Assembly: GCA_020975725.1 (NCBI GenBank)
Contig: QXJR01000004.1
Location: forward strand, 186,001-250,000
Source of the DNA: Picocystis sp. L7
Taxonomy: Eukaryota > Chlorophyta > Picocystophyceae > Picocystales > Picocystaceae
DNA: 64,000 nt
Reading direction: 5' to 3'
In this document: one piece after another, positions 53,501 through 61,928 of the stretch
Layout of the letters: the number at the start of each line of letters is the position of its first letter
Position numbering within the stretch: position 1 is the stretch's first letter
Position numbers and translations under genes: made by a program
The notes under the pieces: generated by a model
What the model was told of the DNA's origin: nothing
The model's database searches: none
Seen by the model: the letters and a program-made list of their open reading frames with translations, nothing else

Positions 53501-54626
53501 TGGTGCAGCCTGTGTCATCAAATGTGACACTGGCTCCTGCAGAAATTGCCTTGGGTACTGAAAACAGATTGTATTTCAGTCCAGGCACAAAGAGTACACC
53601 AGTAAGGACAATGTTGTGTCCTCCTCTGGAGAGATACACATCTCCAGAACCTGCAATGGGAAGGTTCCCACCTGCAGTACTGATCTCTTTACCATTGACA
53701 CTCTCCAGGGTGTCATCAAAGAATTTCCTGCATCCTGTCATGTGCTCGGTGGCACCGCTGTCCACGATCCAACTGGACAGCTGAACATCCTGTTCAATGG
53801 GTGATGCCATGAAAGCAGTATGATTTGCTTTTTCATGTCCAGCATCAGTTCCTTTACTGATGTCCTCATTCTTCCTGGGGCAGTGGGGCTTGATGTGCCC
53901 AGCCTCTCCACAATGCCAGCAAACTGTTGTCTTGTTGCCAGGCCCTTTCTTGGGCTTTCTGCTTTTGCCTTTCTTCATGAAGGTCTTCAATGCCTTAGGT
54001 TTGCTGTCTAAGGTCATTTCAAATGCCAGCAGCTGAGCTCTCAGATAGTCCATCGTCAGCGGGACTCCGGACGCCTGTATCGACAACTGGACAGGCCGAT
54101 ACTCGGACGGCAATCCTCTTTTCACCTTCCTGCACATGTCCTCCTCTGAAACCACTCTTCCAGTGTTCATCACCAGATTGGCAAGTGATTCTACCCTCTC
54201 CATGAACTTGCTGATCTTTTCACCAGCATGCATCGCAACTCCATCGTACACATCGAGGGCTGCCTGTGCACTTACTTCAGTATGGAGATCATACTTTCTG
54301 ATCAGTTTCTGCCATACATCTTTGGCTTCTTGCAGATTTCTGAGGGACAGCAAGTCCTCAGATCTCAAGGTCTGCATGATAGCACCTCTTGCTACCAGGC
54401 TCCTCTTCATGCCTGTTGGTCCGTCCTCCGTGGCATCGAGAGTATCTCGCAAGCCAGCGACAACCAACACATTCATCATCCTTTCCTTCCAACAAATCCA
54501 GTTGGAATGGTCCAACTCAGGTACCTTGGATAAATCTATCCTGTAGGACACCACTTGTGGTCCTGAGCTTGCGCTCATCGTCGGTGTGTCTTCAAACACC
54601 TCTGCTGCTCCTGCAGCTTCTGCCAT
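50556..54626 (-). CDS. Copia gag-pol polyprotein
   Basis: About 1,356 residues from the ATG at 54626 (MAEAAGAAEVFEDTP), just inside the 5' LTR. Order of parts: gag with zinc knuckle CWHCGEAGHIKPHC; protease WIVDSGATEHMTG; integrase with HARLGHPS, FDLMGPVEP and GYEPQQNGQAERLN; reverse transcriptase with YVDDILLAS; RNase H with TSTAEAEYMAVSACV. Protease-integrase-RT-RNase H is the Copia order. It is one continuous frame. Confidence 0.93.
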   Translation of the reverse strand: MAEAAGAAEVFEDTPTMSASSGPQVVSYRIDLSKVPELDHSNWICWKERMMNVLVVAGLRDTLDATEDGPTGMKRSLVARGAIMQTLRSEDLLSLRNLQEAKDVWQKLIRKYDLHTEVSAQAALDVYDGVAMHAGEKISKFMERVESLANLVMNTGRVVSEEDMCRKVKRGLPSEYRPVQLSIQASGVPLTMDYLRAQLLAFEMTLDSKPKALKTFMKKGKSRKPKKGPGNKTTVCWHCGEAGHIKPHCPRKNEDISKGTDAGHEKANHTAFMASPIEQDVQLSSWIVDSGATEHMTGCRKFFDDTLESVNGKEISTAGGNLPIAGSGDVYLSRGGHNIVLTGVLFVPGLKYNLFSVPKAISAGASVTFDDTGCTIKKGEVELLAQSLKDGSMALLTDAELWHARLGHPSLFVLKSMGLPSQLPKPCVVCPQAKMTQKPHQAIKQTYKPLDRISFDLMGPVEPEALGGHRYVVTAVDAATKACKVHLAPSKDAAAGFVKETISWFEQRGGCSVKAIRTDRGSEFLNKELMEWLKDRGIIHEKTAGYEPQQNGQAERLNRTLMEGTRALLIQSNMPHPLWGEAVRTVAYVRNLVPAKGTGDKSPAELLTGSSIDLNLLKVWGCKALVHVPEEKRSGKLAPRAQEAVFIGYENSSTYRFLVNGQLVLSRTAEFFESEPGKLPGSFGTQELVIPDLLVEPGNRPLSDVSEKAENPPQLLESGKSSDQMVTGGQTSVESVVGDGIADTTVQENLEGTAPHDLENDNVKNAGIISDSGAESRFDEETNLTDQNEQNETSSETRELQSTEKYHLRQRQGVDYRKLALGLKADVESEKLSADFSGYEEAMERSDADLWKMAVEDEIRSLYESDTWKVADLPAGRKALETKWVFKIKKDAAGNVERYKARLVIKGFQQREGIDFAEIYAPVVSKTALRMFLTVAAVQDLELEQLDIKTAFLNADLVEDIYMKFPEGVQPVPGKVLKLKKSLYGLKQAPRMWNKLLTTTLKEVLGCACNGVEESVLLCRSDTSVCYICVYVDDILLASSDKTLLQKVIDGLCSKFDARHLGPAHLFCGMVMTRNRKSRMIHLSEAAKIDKMLEKFGMENAKESRVPLSECMKQGKEESDEELVVQYQQLVGQLLYLSTTVRPDIAHAAAVLSRYMSKPAQEHWKAAKRVLKYLKGTRTHGLCLGQHEPVSANAEMGLELTRYCDSDFGTDVDTRRSRTGFLFLLNGSLVAWYSKLQKTVATSTAEAEYMAVSACVKEALWIRNFLGSLMNGTWDGIPILNDNQATLRMINDLNSVSRSKHIDIQHHFIRERAVRGEVKFHYCPTDIMLADYLTKILPSSRFEEIRDALHVVKKQE

Positions 54627-54643
54627 TCTCAAGGCTCTTAACC

Positions 54644-55093
54644 TGTTGTCCGAATAGTCTTTCTCAGTGGGTTTTGGGTGAGAGAGATCGATAATTATCA
54701 CCAGTAATTCACTACCTAGTATTACAGTTCAACTCACGAGCGTGTGAGTCACAAACCAGGTTCCAAGTTTGACTGTACGTGTGTTCCAACGGTTCCAGTT
54801 GCCGTGCTCTTCAGGTCTTCTCGTAGGCTCACGAGTCCAACACAGCAGCAAGCGTCCACACTTCTCTCTACCAATCCCTTCTGACACTCCACTGGAGTAT
54901 ATCAGGTGGGGGGCAGTGCTACAGTCCCATGCACTACAAGCTACCTACCACTGCAGTCTTCTGTGACGGGGTGACCCAGTCCCTTCGATCCCTTCCGAGA
55001 CTCGAAACCACCGGGGTGGGAGTATCTTCTCCGAACTGGGGTGACTCGAGTGAACCATCATGATTGTACCGAGGTACAGCCAATTGACTAACA
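54644..55093 (-). repeat. Copia LTR (5' LTR in element orientation)
   Basis: 450 bp copy of 50088-50537. The sequence next to it in element orientation, GGTTAAGAGCCTTGAG, is where a primer-binding site should be. I cannot assign its tRNA. Confidence 0.95.
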
Positions 55094-55630
55094 CGGTCTG
55101 GGAAGGGATCCGACTGGTCGATCCCTGTGCAGCGAGGAGAGGCGGTGTGGAGTGCATGGGACACGTTGGCACTGCCTCCACCGAATGGATTTGTTCAAGC
55201 GGAGGGTCAGAAAAGGTGTGGGAGAGACGAGGGTGGACGCTCGTGGATGTGCTGGAACCATGGACCGAAGAGAGGGATCGGATGGACACGGCAACGCGAG
55301 ACACCGTCGGTACCCCTGCACTCGCCATCGGAACCTGGTGTTGGGTGGTCCGCCTGCTGGTGCGTTTGGCAGGATCGTGCCAGGCATTGAAGGACGGAGG
55401 ATCGTGATCGATCTCACGTCCCAAACCGATCACAACGACGATTCAAACAACCACGGGAGGGGACGAAGGGATGGATCGATCCATGGACCGTCCAAAGACC
55501 GATGGGACAGCGGTCCTTCGAGGTGGGACCGGACCCGACGAGGGGACCGGTGCAGACGCGCGCGTCGCGCGTCGACCACCACGTGGGAACACAGCACAGG
55601 CGCGTGGAAGAGCCTCTGGTGGAGCGTGTC

Positions 55631-56452
55631 ATGAGAAGGGCGGTGGTGCTGGCGAAGAGGGTCCAGGAAATCGCAGAAGCGACTCAACCCAGAAGAAAGG
55701 GAGAAGCGACGTGGCCTCGAAACGCAACCGAAGCCTGTGGTTGGACCTGTGCCGTCACCCACCATGCCAAGAGCAGGAGGTTCTGCGCCGAACCGCCCTC
55801 TGCCAAGCCAAGCGGACGTCCACGTAGGAATGCAGATCCAGGAGAGACCGCCTCGCGCGTGATCGACCCGCCGGCGACAGGGGTCGTCGGTGTGCTCTGG
55901 GAAGCTTACACGGCTTTGAAAGCCAAACTGGGCGTTTTCTTCGTGCAGCGGTTCGTGGAAACTAGCTTCGACACGCAAGAGTTCATCTCCGGCGCACGGC
56001 ACGCCTTCTTCACGGTGAACGACCTGTTCGCCAGGCAACGTGTGCAGGAGCTCGAACCCATGCTCAGCCGTCGCGTTCACGAGGCCTTCGAGAAGACCTT
56101 GCAAGATTTGAAGCACGACGGTTTGCGTATGGAATTCGCCATCGGACAGGTGCATCGCGTGGTGTTGACGGGCGTCAACGTACAGCCAGAAGGTGCAGTG
56201 CGCGGGTTGACGTTGGAGGAGGACGCAGGAGGAGACTTGCAGCCTCCAGGTTGGCTCACGGTGGGCGTGCGTTACGACTGCACTGCGCACTGCAAGATTT
56301 TGGATGCCAAGGGAAACACCGTCTCGTCTACCCAAGACAACCGCGGCCATCAGTGGGCGTTCGCTCGCATGTTGCCGGCCAAGCTCCCTTCCGAGGAGCT
56401 CCAGTCCCCTTGGCGTGTGGTGGACGTGGACATCGATGCCTTGGGCGCATGA
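55631..56452 (+). CDS. Tim44-like domain protein (Tim44/mL45 family)
   Basis: 273 residues from the ATG at 55631. The N-terminus MRRAVVLAKRVQEIAEATQP is basic and amphipathic like a mitochondrial presequence. The C-terminal 190 residues have a Tim44-like fold pattern: FFVQRFVETSFDTQEFISGA, HAFFTVNDLFARQRVQELEP, MLSRRVHEAFEKTL, WLTVGVRYDCTAHCKILDAK, GHQWAFARMLPAKL, SPWRVVDVDID. The family includes the import-motor subunit Tim44 and the ribosomal protein mL45/Mba1; this short protein lacks the Tim44 N-terminal motor-binding part. Originally divergent from the Deg5-like gene; two transposons now separate them. Confidence 0.7.
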   Translation: MRRAVVLAKRVQEIAEATQPRRKGEATWPRNATEACGWTCAVTHHAKSRRFCAEPPSAKPSGRPRRNADPGETASRVIDPPATGVVGVLWEAYTALKAKLGVFFVQRFVETSFDTQEFISGARHAFFTVNDLFARQRVQELEPMLSRRVHEAFEKTLQDLKHDGLRMEFAIGQVHRVVLTGVNVQPEGAVRGLTLEEDAGGDLQPPGWLTVGVRYDCTAHCKILDAKGNTVSSTQDNRGHQWAFARMLPAKLPSEELQSPWRVVDVDIDALGA

Positions 56453-56778
56453 CGCGCGTAACGGAGCCTGCCCTTTTTTTGTTCTCCTGCCGCCTTGCCA
56501 TCCACCATCCATCTCCTTCCATCGACACGTGATGGAATGGAACGAAGCGACGTCCTTCGCCGAACGCATGCCGACGTTCGTCGTCCCTTCCCTCGGCGCT
56601 CCCCGCCGAGGACCGCCCAACCGTCCCCCTCCGTTCCTCGACGGGCATCGTCCCGAACCGCCCGAGATGGGTCGGAGGCGGCCTGTCCACACCCAGGAAA
56701 CCGCGGCGCACACGGCGGACATGCTGCGATCTTTCACGGACTAGAGCGAGGACCGTTCGCCGTGCGCGACGCGTGGAG

Positions 56779-58461
56779 ATGGAAGACAAGGGGAGGTCGA
56801 CCGAAGGGACGCCGAACGCGGAAGGAGAGGTCGGGACGATGCCGCCGGAGGCGAAGAAGGCCAAGTGGGAAGACCAAGTGGACGGCGAAACGACCACTCT
56901 GTACGAGATCGTGCAAAAGGCGACGTCCGCAGCGGCAGCAGAAGCAGAGAAATACGTGGACGAGAAGACGAGAAGCGTCTTGGATCTCTTGAAACCTTCC
57001 GTCGGGCCGCAACTCACACTGCCGAAGGACTACGAAATCGGGAAACACTTGACGCCTCTGCTCCGAGAAGACAACGTAGACAAGATATCGTACAGTCTCA
57101 ACGTGCTGAATCTGCTCTCGTTCGACCAAAACAACGCCGTCCGACTCGGCCAGCACGGAGGAGTGCTCCCTTGGTTGCTGGGAATCCTCGAGAAGTGTGC
57201 GACGGATTCGTTGCTCGACAGGGAAGAGGAGAGTGGGCGGGTGCTCCCGAAGGGTCGCATCGAGAAAGAGGTTGCTAGAAGTAGGAATACAAGTGGTGGG
57301 CAAGCCGCTAGCACGAGCACGTGGTGGTGGTTCGGAGAACCAGGGCTACTCAGCGATGAGAAGGGAGATGTGCACCATATGTACCTCGAGTGTGTGCTGA
57401 ACATTATGAGGAACCTTTCATTCAACCCGCAGAACTGGGATCATTTCACAAGTCCAAGGGCATTGGCACGAATCTTGAGGTGCCTTGACGACCAACCGCT
57501 TCCCCTGGGCATAGTTGGTGCAACTCAAGGACCCGCATTGGATATTTTGGAGAATGTAGGAAGAAAAATAAAGTTGAAGGACATCGATGCACAACACAAT
57601 GCTTGCTCACATCCGGTGGGCCTGAAGCTGAGCCGTCGTCCTTCGCTTGTACTCTCATTGGCCATCAAGAATGCTGCCAGATCACAACATCCAGAGCAAA
57701 AGCGACAAGCCGCTGGCATCATATCCATATTCTCGGAGAGTAAGCTGAATGAGGCGTATTTAAGCTTGATGCTCATGTCCGAGGACGTTGAATTATTAGA
57801 TCGGCTTGTGGAGAACACGGATCCATGGGTCAATGGCTTTGAGGTTGCTAAAGCATCTTTAGAAGCAGTCAACAGTCTGTTGGGCTTCCGCGGGACACTG
57901 ATGAAAATGACATTGGCAAAGAAGAGACCCCTGCTGCATACTTTGTTGAAGATCCTGAAGGACCAAGGACACCCGTTGCTGCAACGGAAAGCATTGACAG
58001 CACTTCATGCCATAGCTTCGTGCTCCAGTAGTGTAAAGCTACTAGAATCCGTCGAGCCAGCCATGGTGGAACTTGTCTTAACCGCTCACCCTTCTGGGCA
58101 ATCTTTAGCAAGGATCTTGCACAAAATGACGGTGTTTGAGCGACCAAGAATGTATGCTCGACTCGATGGGCAACAAGCGCAGCCTCTTGGCCAACATTCT
58201 AATGTGTCCCGGGCCACAGCATTAACACCAGCCCTTCACACAACTAGGCAGCAACCAACCTCGCAAAGAATTGGAAGCTTGACCGGTAGCAATGCACATG
58301 CTTACGCCCGACCCTTCAACCACGGTAGTTTTGGACACGGACAGTCCGTGCTTGGAACAGGAGGCATGAAGGATGGCATGAAGGAACATCCTCCGAGCCA
58401 TTTTAAACCACCTGGTGCGAAGTCGATCTCTCAAGAAGGTCAGCATGGCACAACCAGCTAG
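56779..58461 (+). CDS. LFR: LFR-type SWI/SNF subunit (armadillo-like, ARID1 C-terminal homologue)
   Basis: 560 residues from the ATG at 56779. Armadillo-like helical repeats at about 85-460. Landmarks shared with Arabidopsis LFR and the BAF250/ARID1 C-terminal domain: ISYSLNVLNLLSFDQNNAVR, STWWWFGEPGLLSDEKG, CVLNIMRNLSFNPQNWDHF, QSLARILHKMTVFE. The C-terminal 100 residues are Gln/Gly/Ser-rich and disordered. LFR is the plant stand-in for the ARID1 core subunit of SWI/SNF remodelers. AATAAA at 58596 is the likely poly(A) signal. Uninterrupted single exon. Confidence 0.85.
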   Translation: MEDKGRSTEGTPNAEGEVGTMPPEAKKAKWEDQVDGETTTLYEIVQKATSAAAAEAEKYVDEKTRSVLDLLKPSVGPQLTLPKDYEIGKHLTPLLREDNVDKISYSLNVLNLLSFDQNNAVRLGQHGGVLPWLLGILEKCATDSLLDREEESGRVLPKGRIEKEVARSRNTSGGQAASTSTWWWFGEPGLLSDEKGDVHHMYLECVLNIMRNLSFNPQNWDHFTSPRALARILRCLDDQPLPLGIVGATQGPALDILENVGRKIKLKDIDAQHNACSHPVGLKLSRRPSLVLSLAIKNAARSQHPEQKRQAAGIISIFSESKLNEAYLSLMLMSEDVELLDRLVENTDPWVNGFEVAKASLEAVNSLLGFRGTLMKMTLAKKRPLLHTLLKILKDQGHPLLQRKALTALHAIASCSSSVKLLESVEPAMVELVLTAHPSGQSLARILHKMTVFERPRMYARLDGQQAQPLGQHSNVSRATALTPALHTTRQQPTSQRIGSLTGSNAHAYARPFNHGSFGHGQSVLGTGGMKDGMKEHPPSHFKPPGAKSISQEGQHGTTS

Positions 58462-58595
58462 GATTTTGCAATTTGGTATGCTTTTTCTACGTTGACTGGG
58501 AGCAAGGACTTCAGCATGTGCATGGCATGACCTTTGGATGCGGACAAGCTATCCCTGCCACGTTCGTCTCGGATGCCTACTCATGGGAAAGATCA

Positions 58596-58601
58596 AATAA
58601 A
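58596..58601 (+). terminator. AATAAA polyadenylation signal of LFR
   Basis: Lies 135 bp after the LFR stop and 36 bp before the convergent 3' end of the UVR-NTF2 gene. Confidence 0.45.
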
Positions 58602-58636
58602 TTTTCCACGTTCCATTGATGGCAACAAACTCAGGA

Positions 58637-59215
58637 TTACATGAAGCTACTGGCGTGGTGGTGAACCATGTACCATTCTCCATCTGATTCTAACTCGAAT
58701 ATGTTGGTAGCTACAAGCTTCCCTTTAGACTCTCCCGCATCCACGTCTTCTACGCATGTTACAAACGCGCAGCTACCTAGCGAGTGGACCTGCACATCCA
58801 GGACCTTGATGTCTATCGTGATTCCTCTGAGAACGACTTCCCAGCTGGCCATGACGTCTTCTCTCCCCGACACACATCCAGCACCTGGATGGATACATTT
58901 GACGTGGTCTCCCTTGGACCACAGGCTTTTCATCCTCTCCATGTCTCCGGATTCGAACGCGCGGTAGAACCTAAGGTTCGCTTGTTCCACGGCCACGACG
59001 TCGCTGGAGAATCGATTCCCGATGGCGTCCCGGAGTCGCGCCGCCTCGGCGTAGTCTTCTCGTTCCACCGCCGCCTCCATCGCCTGTCTCATGCCTTGCA
59101 AGGTATCTCCCTGGGCGCTCCCTTCCTTCAAGCACGGAGAACGCCTGCTTCTCCTCCTGCTCGTCCTCGTCTTTCCTTGCCATTGGACCGTGGTCCTGGC
59201 GTTGGCCTTGTACAT
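58637..59215 (-). CDS. UVR-motif plus NTF2/SnoaL-like domain protein
   Basis: 192 residues from the ATG at 59215. The basic, Ser/Arg-rich N-terminus (QGKTRTSRRRSRRSP) could be a plastid peptide. A UVR motif follows (MRQAMEAAVEREDYAEAARL RD region), then an NTF2/SnoaL-like fold: NLRFYRAFESGDMERMKSLW, CIHPGAGCVSGREDVMASW, GSCAFVTCVEDV, WYMVHHHASSFM. The combination occurs in plant and algal proteins of unknown role; UVR motifs mediate contacts in Clp and UvrB/C systems. The start is uncertain: a spliced or shorter N-terminus is possible. It is divergent from NSUN5, 223 bp between ATGs. Confidence 0.7.
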   Translation of the reverse strand: MYKANARTTVQWQGKTRTSRRRSRRSPCLKEGSAQGDTLQGMRQAMEAAVEREDYAEAARLRDAIGNRFSSDVVAVEQANLRFYRAFESGDMERMKSLWSKGDHVKCIHPGAGCVSGREDVMASWEVVLRGITIDIKVLDVQVHSLGSCAFVTCVEDVDAGESKGKLVATNIFELESDGEWYMVHHHASSFM

Positions 59216-59438
59216 CTTCGTCGGTGCTTGGTGGGATGCACGCCCACCTTCAATCCAATCCAGTCCAGCTGGGAGGCCATCGGGTCCATGGGGCAAGGCC
59301 CCCTTCGACTTCCCCAACGTCCCAACCCGGCCTCCTTTCAATCCGTCCCCATCCCCGGGTTCGATCGGTCGGGTGGAACCCGAAACGGGTCTCAATTGCC
59401 CCGAGGAAGGACGAGGAATCCAATCGAACCAGGTGGCG

Positions 59439-60734
59439 ATGGGCAGAGATGGACGCGTGCACCGACAGGCCGCCGCCATCGTGGGACGCTTGAGAAAGGC
59501 GGACGCGACGAAACGAGGTGGATCCAGCGTCAAAGGACTCACACTTGCCAAACACGTGTCCAGCAAAAAGGCTACCCATGCGGTCACCTGCGAGGTGCTG
59601 CGATACTGGGACGTGCTGGTGGAAGTGACTCGCGACGCAAACCTCGTCAACGACAAACAGCTGCGGCACCAAGAGCTCGCGATGGTCCTCGTATATGAGC
59701 TGATCCTTGGAAAAGGATTGCACCCCGTCGGAAAGGAAGAAAAACGCGTGCTAGACCGTAAAACCGGGATCAAAGCCGCTTTTGCGAAACTGCTCGTGAG
59801 ACGGAAGGTGGATCGACCGGAGATGCTCCTGGCCGAGTCTAAAAGGAGGCAAGGCACGGAAAGATTCCGATCTGCAAGGGTGAACCTCCTTAAGATACCG
59901 GTGGAAGAAGCCATCCGGATGTTGGTAGAAGAGAAAAAGCAAGTTAGCATGGACCCCTATCTTCCGGACGTATTGCGATTTCCCCCTGGCACTGATCTTC
60001 ATGATCATCCCATGGTGGTGGATAAGAGGCTCCTCCTACAAGGATGGTCGAGTTGCATCCCGGCACATGCACTTTCACCACCCCCTGGAGCCCATGTGAT
60101 CGATGCTTGCGCTGCACCTGGGAATAAGACCACGCACTTGGCCTCCATCATGAAAGGAACAGGGATGATATTCGCCTTTGACAGGGACCGCGGTCGAGCA
60201 GGGGTTCTTGAGGAAAGTTTGCACAAGTCCGGCGCTCGAAATTTTCGCGTCATATGTGCAGATTTCCTTACCATCGATCCTGCAGCACGGGAATATGCTG
60301 AAGTCAGCTGCATACTTTTGGATCCCTCATGCAGTGGGTCTGGCACTTCACACTCACGCATGGACCATTTACTGCCCTCCTCACAACAGACCAAGGGGAA
60401 GGCTGGAAACAACACACAAGAGCACAGGATTGCATCGCTGGCAAACTTCCAAGAAAAAATACTGATGCACGCCCTCCAATTTCCGGGATTGGAGAGGCTT
60501 GTTTACTCCACATGCTCAGTGCATGTAAGGGAGAACGAACAGGTGGTGTGCAATGTGATGGAGAAAGCTGCTGCACTTGGTTTTTGCTTGGGCACACCAA
60601 TCCCTGATTGGCCCCACAGAGGCCGGAACCTCAATCGAAGCGGGGCAGAATTCGTTAGGGTTGATCCCGAGCGGGATGGTTGCGATGGCTTTTTCGTTGC
60701 CCTCTTTGTACGCACCCACAAGCCCAGTTCCTGA
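59439..60734 (+). CDS. NSUN5: NSUN5/Rcm1 rRNA cytosine-5 methyltransferase
   Basis: 431 residues from MGRDGRVHRQAAAIVGRL. The N-terminal NSUN5 part (GSSVKGLTLAKHVSSKKATH, ATCEVLRYWDVL-like) is followed by the SAM-dependent core: DACAAPGNKTTHLASIM (motif I), FDRDRGRAGVLEESL, LLDPSCSGSGTSHSR (motif IV/VI Cys), VYSTCSVHVRENEQVV (second conserved Cys) and GFFVALFVR. NSUN5 methylates a conserved cytosine of the large rRNA (25S/28S) in the nucleolus. Length is typical. The upstream open frame to 59091 is Leu-rich and not needed. Convergent with the AKAP7-like gene. Confidence 0.93.
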   Translation: MGRDGRVHRQAAAIVGRLRKADATKRGGSSVKGLTLAKHVSSKKATHAVTCEVLRYWDVLVEVTRDANLVNDKQLRHQELAMVLVYELILGKGLHPVGKEEKRVLDRKTGIKAAFAKLLVRRKVDRPEMLLAESKRRQGTERFRSARVNLLKIPVEEAIRMLVEEKKQVSMDPYLPDVLRFPPGTDLHDHPMVVDKRLLLQGWSSCIPAHALSPPPGAHVIDACAAPGNKTTHLASIMKGTGMIFAFDRDRGRAGVLEESLHKSGARNFRVICADFLTIDPAAREYAEVSCILLDPSCSGSGTSHSRMDHLLPSSQQTKGKAGNNTQEHRIASLANFQEKILMHALQFPGLERLVYSTCSVHVRENEQVVCNVMEKAAALGFCLGTPIPDWPHRGRNLNRSGAEFVRVDPERDGCDGFFVALFVRTHKPSS

Positions 60735-60851
60735 ATGGCCGGACCTCCTTACTTCACCGAAGGTTCTTTAGGCAACCCAACATGTCCATCGATTCTCGTT
60801 TGATTCCATAGATCGAGGGACGCATCATTGGTTGAGACGTACCCCAGTGTA

Positions 60852-61664
60852 TCAACCTGGCTCACGATTGACCGTCCCTACTTCCTGGTTGCAGAGTTCA
60901 AAAACGCCGTGGATATGGTAGTAACCAGAGTCCCCTGGCGGAAGGTCCATGCTACAAAGCTGGATGTTTGACGCCTGTACCTCACCAGCGTTGACATTCA
61001 GGTGTTCCTCATAGGCCTCGATAGGGAACTTGGTTGCACCAAGCACCTTCTTCCTTGCTTTGGGTGGAACTTTTGACATTTTTGCTATGGTGACGTGAGG
61101 TGTAAAAGGCCTCTGCTCAGGTTCCATCAAACCTTCGTTCACGAATTCATTTTGCACGCACTTTGCCAACTTGGTGAGTGCCTCTCTCCTGTCGTCCTCG
61201 GCCACTTCTAGGAAAATCACCTCGTTTCGAAACGTGCTCAGCCCCTCCAGAGTGAAGGACAATGGAGCAGCCACCCATTTCAGCGTTGTTTTCAACCCCT
61301 TTAGAACAGCAGTGGCCTTTTGCAGCTTTTCAGGTGTATCCAATCGCATAACCCCGAGGGTGAGGTGGACTTTCGTGGGTACAACGCACACTCGCTGCAG
61401 TTGGGGGTTGTGCCTGATGAGCGAAGCCTGGATATTTCTCACTGCATCGACGACGGTGGGGTGCTGGGCGAGCTGAATCGCTAGGAAAGAGTCCGGTTTC
61501 TTCCCGTCGTACCTGCGTTTCGCGTCGTTCGGTTTCTTTTGCGACTGTCCGGTTGCTTCGTGCTTCTTGGTGTCGGCACCGGGGCCTTCCTTCCACTTCG
61601 CATGTTTGTCTTTCGTTGGTTTCGGGCTGTGGGACACAGCCACTGTCCCATTAGGCCCTTTCAT
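60852..61664 (-). CDS. AKAP7-type 2H phosphoesterase-like protein
   Basis: 270 residues from the ATG at 61664. A Lys-rich N-terminal region (KPTKDKHAKWKEGPGADTKK) precedes an AKAP7_NLS/2H phosphoesterase domain with both HxT blocks: VHLTLGVMRL and PFTPHVTIAKMSK, plus DSFLAIQLAQHPTVVDAVRN, EGLSTFRNEVIFLEVAEDD and LCSMDLPPGDSGYYHI. Members hydrolyse 2',5'-oligoadenylates or related RNA ends, or bind ASCC1-like partners. A KH domain typical of ASCC1 is not seen. The open frame extends up to 62090 antisense to FolD and is not trusted there. Confidence 0.82.
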   Translation of the reverse strand: MKGPNGTVAVSHSPKPTKDKHAKWKEGPGADTKKHEATGQSQKKPNDAKRRYDGKKPDSFLAIQLAQHPTVVDAVRNIQASLIRHNPQLQRVCVVPTKVHLTLGVMRLDTPEKLQKATAVLKGLKTTLKWVAAPLSFTLEGLSTFRNEVIFLEVAEDDRREALTKLAKCVQNEFVNEGLMEPEQRPFTPHVTIAKMSKVPPKARKKVLGATKFPIEAYEEHLNVNAGEVQASNIQLCSMDLPPGDSGYYHIHGVFELCNQEVGTVNREPG

Positions 61665-61928
61665 TGGTTCAATGCGTCGAATCTTGTTGTTTGCGTCCCA
61701 ATCACGCGCACGAACGCCGTTGTGATGGACAACAAAACCATCCCAACACACCAACCGGTGTCGGAATCCAACCGATCCGACCTGCGAAGGGAAGGGGAGA
61801 TCCTCCTTCCGCCCCTGAAGCAGTGTGGATCGCAAAATCCGTAAAAAGACAGCGGTCTTTTCGATCCATGGATGGAGGGGAAGGGGCTGCCAGGACATCT
61901 CCGGAAAGCGTCGGATTCGATGGATGGG

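Larger units (their letters stand above)
50083..55098 (-). mobile_element. Ty1/Copia LTR retrotransposon, looks whole, very young
   Basis: The element itself runs 50088-55093 on the minus strand. It has two 450-bp LTRs, an uninterrupted gag-pol frame and a 5-bp target duplication CGGTC (50083-50087 and 55094-55098). Next to the 3' LTR is a purine-rich tract (TTGAGGGGGAG on the minus strand). LTRs look identical by eye, so the insertion is recent. It lies 47 bp outside the right end of the Harbinger element. Confidence 0.95.

Noticed and set aside
54627-54701. Copia polyprotein starting inside the LTR
   Set aside because: The frame is open into the LTR, but the ATG at 54626, just inside the element, is the normal start.
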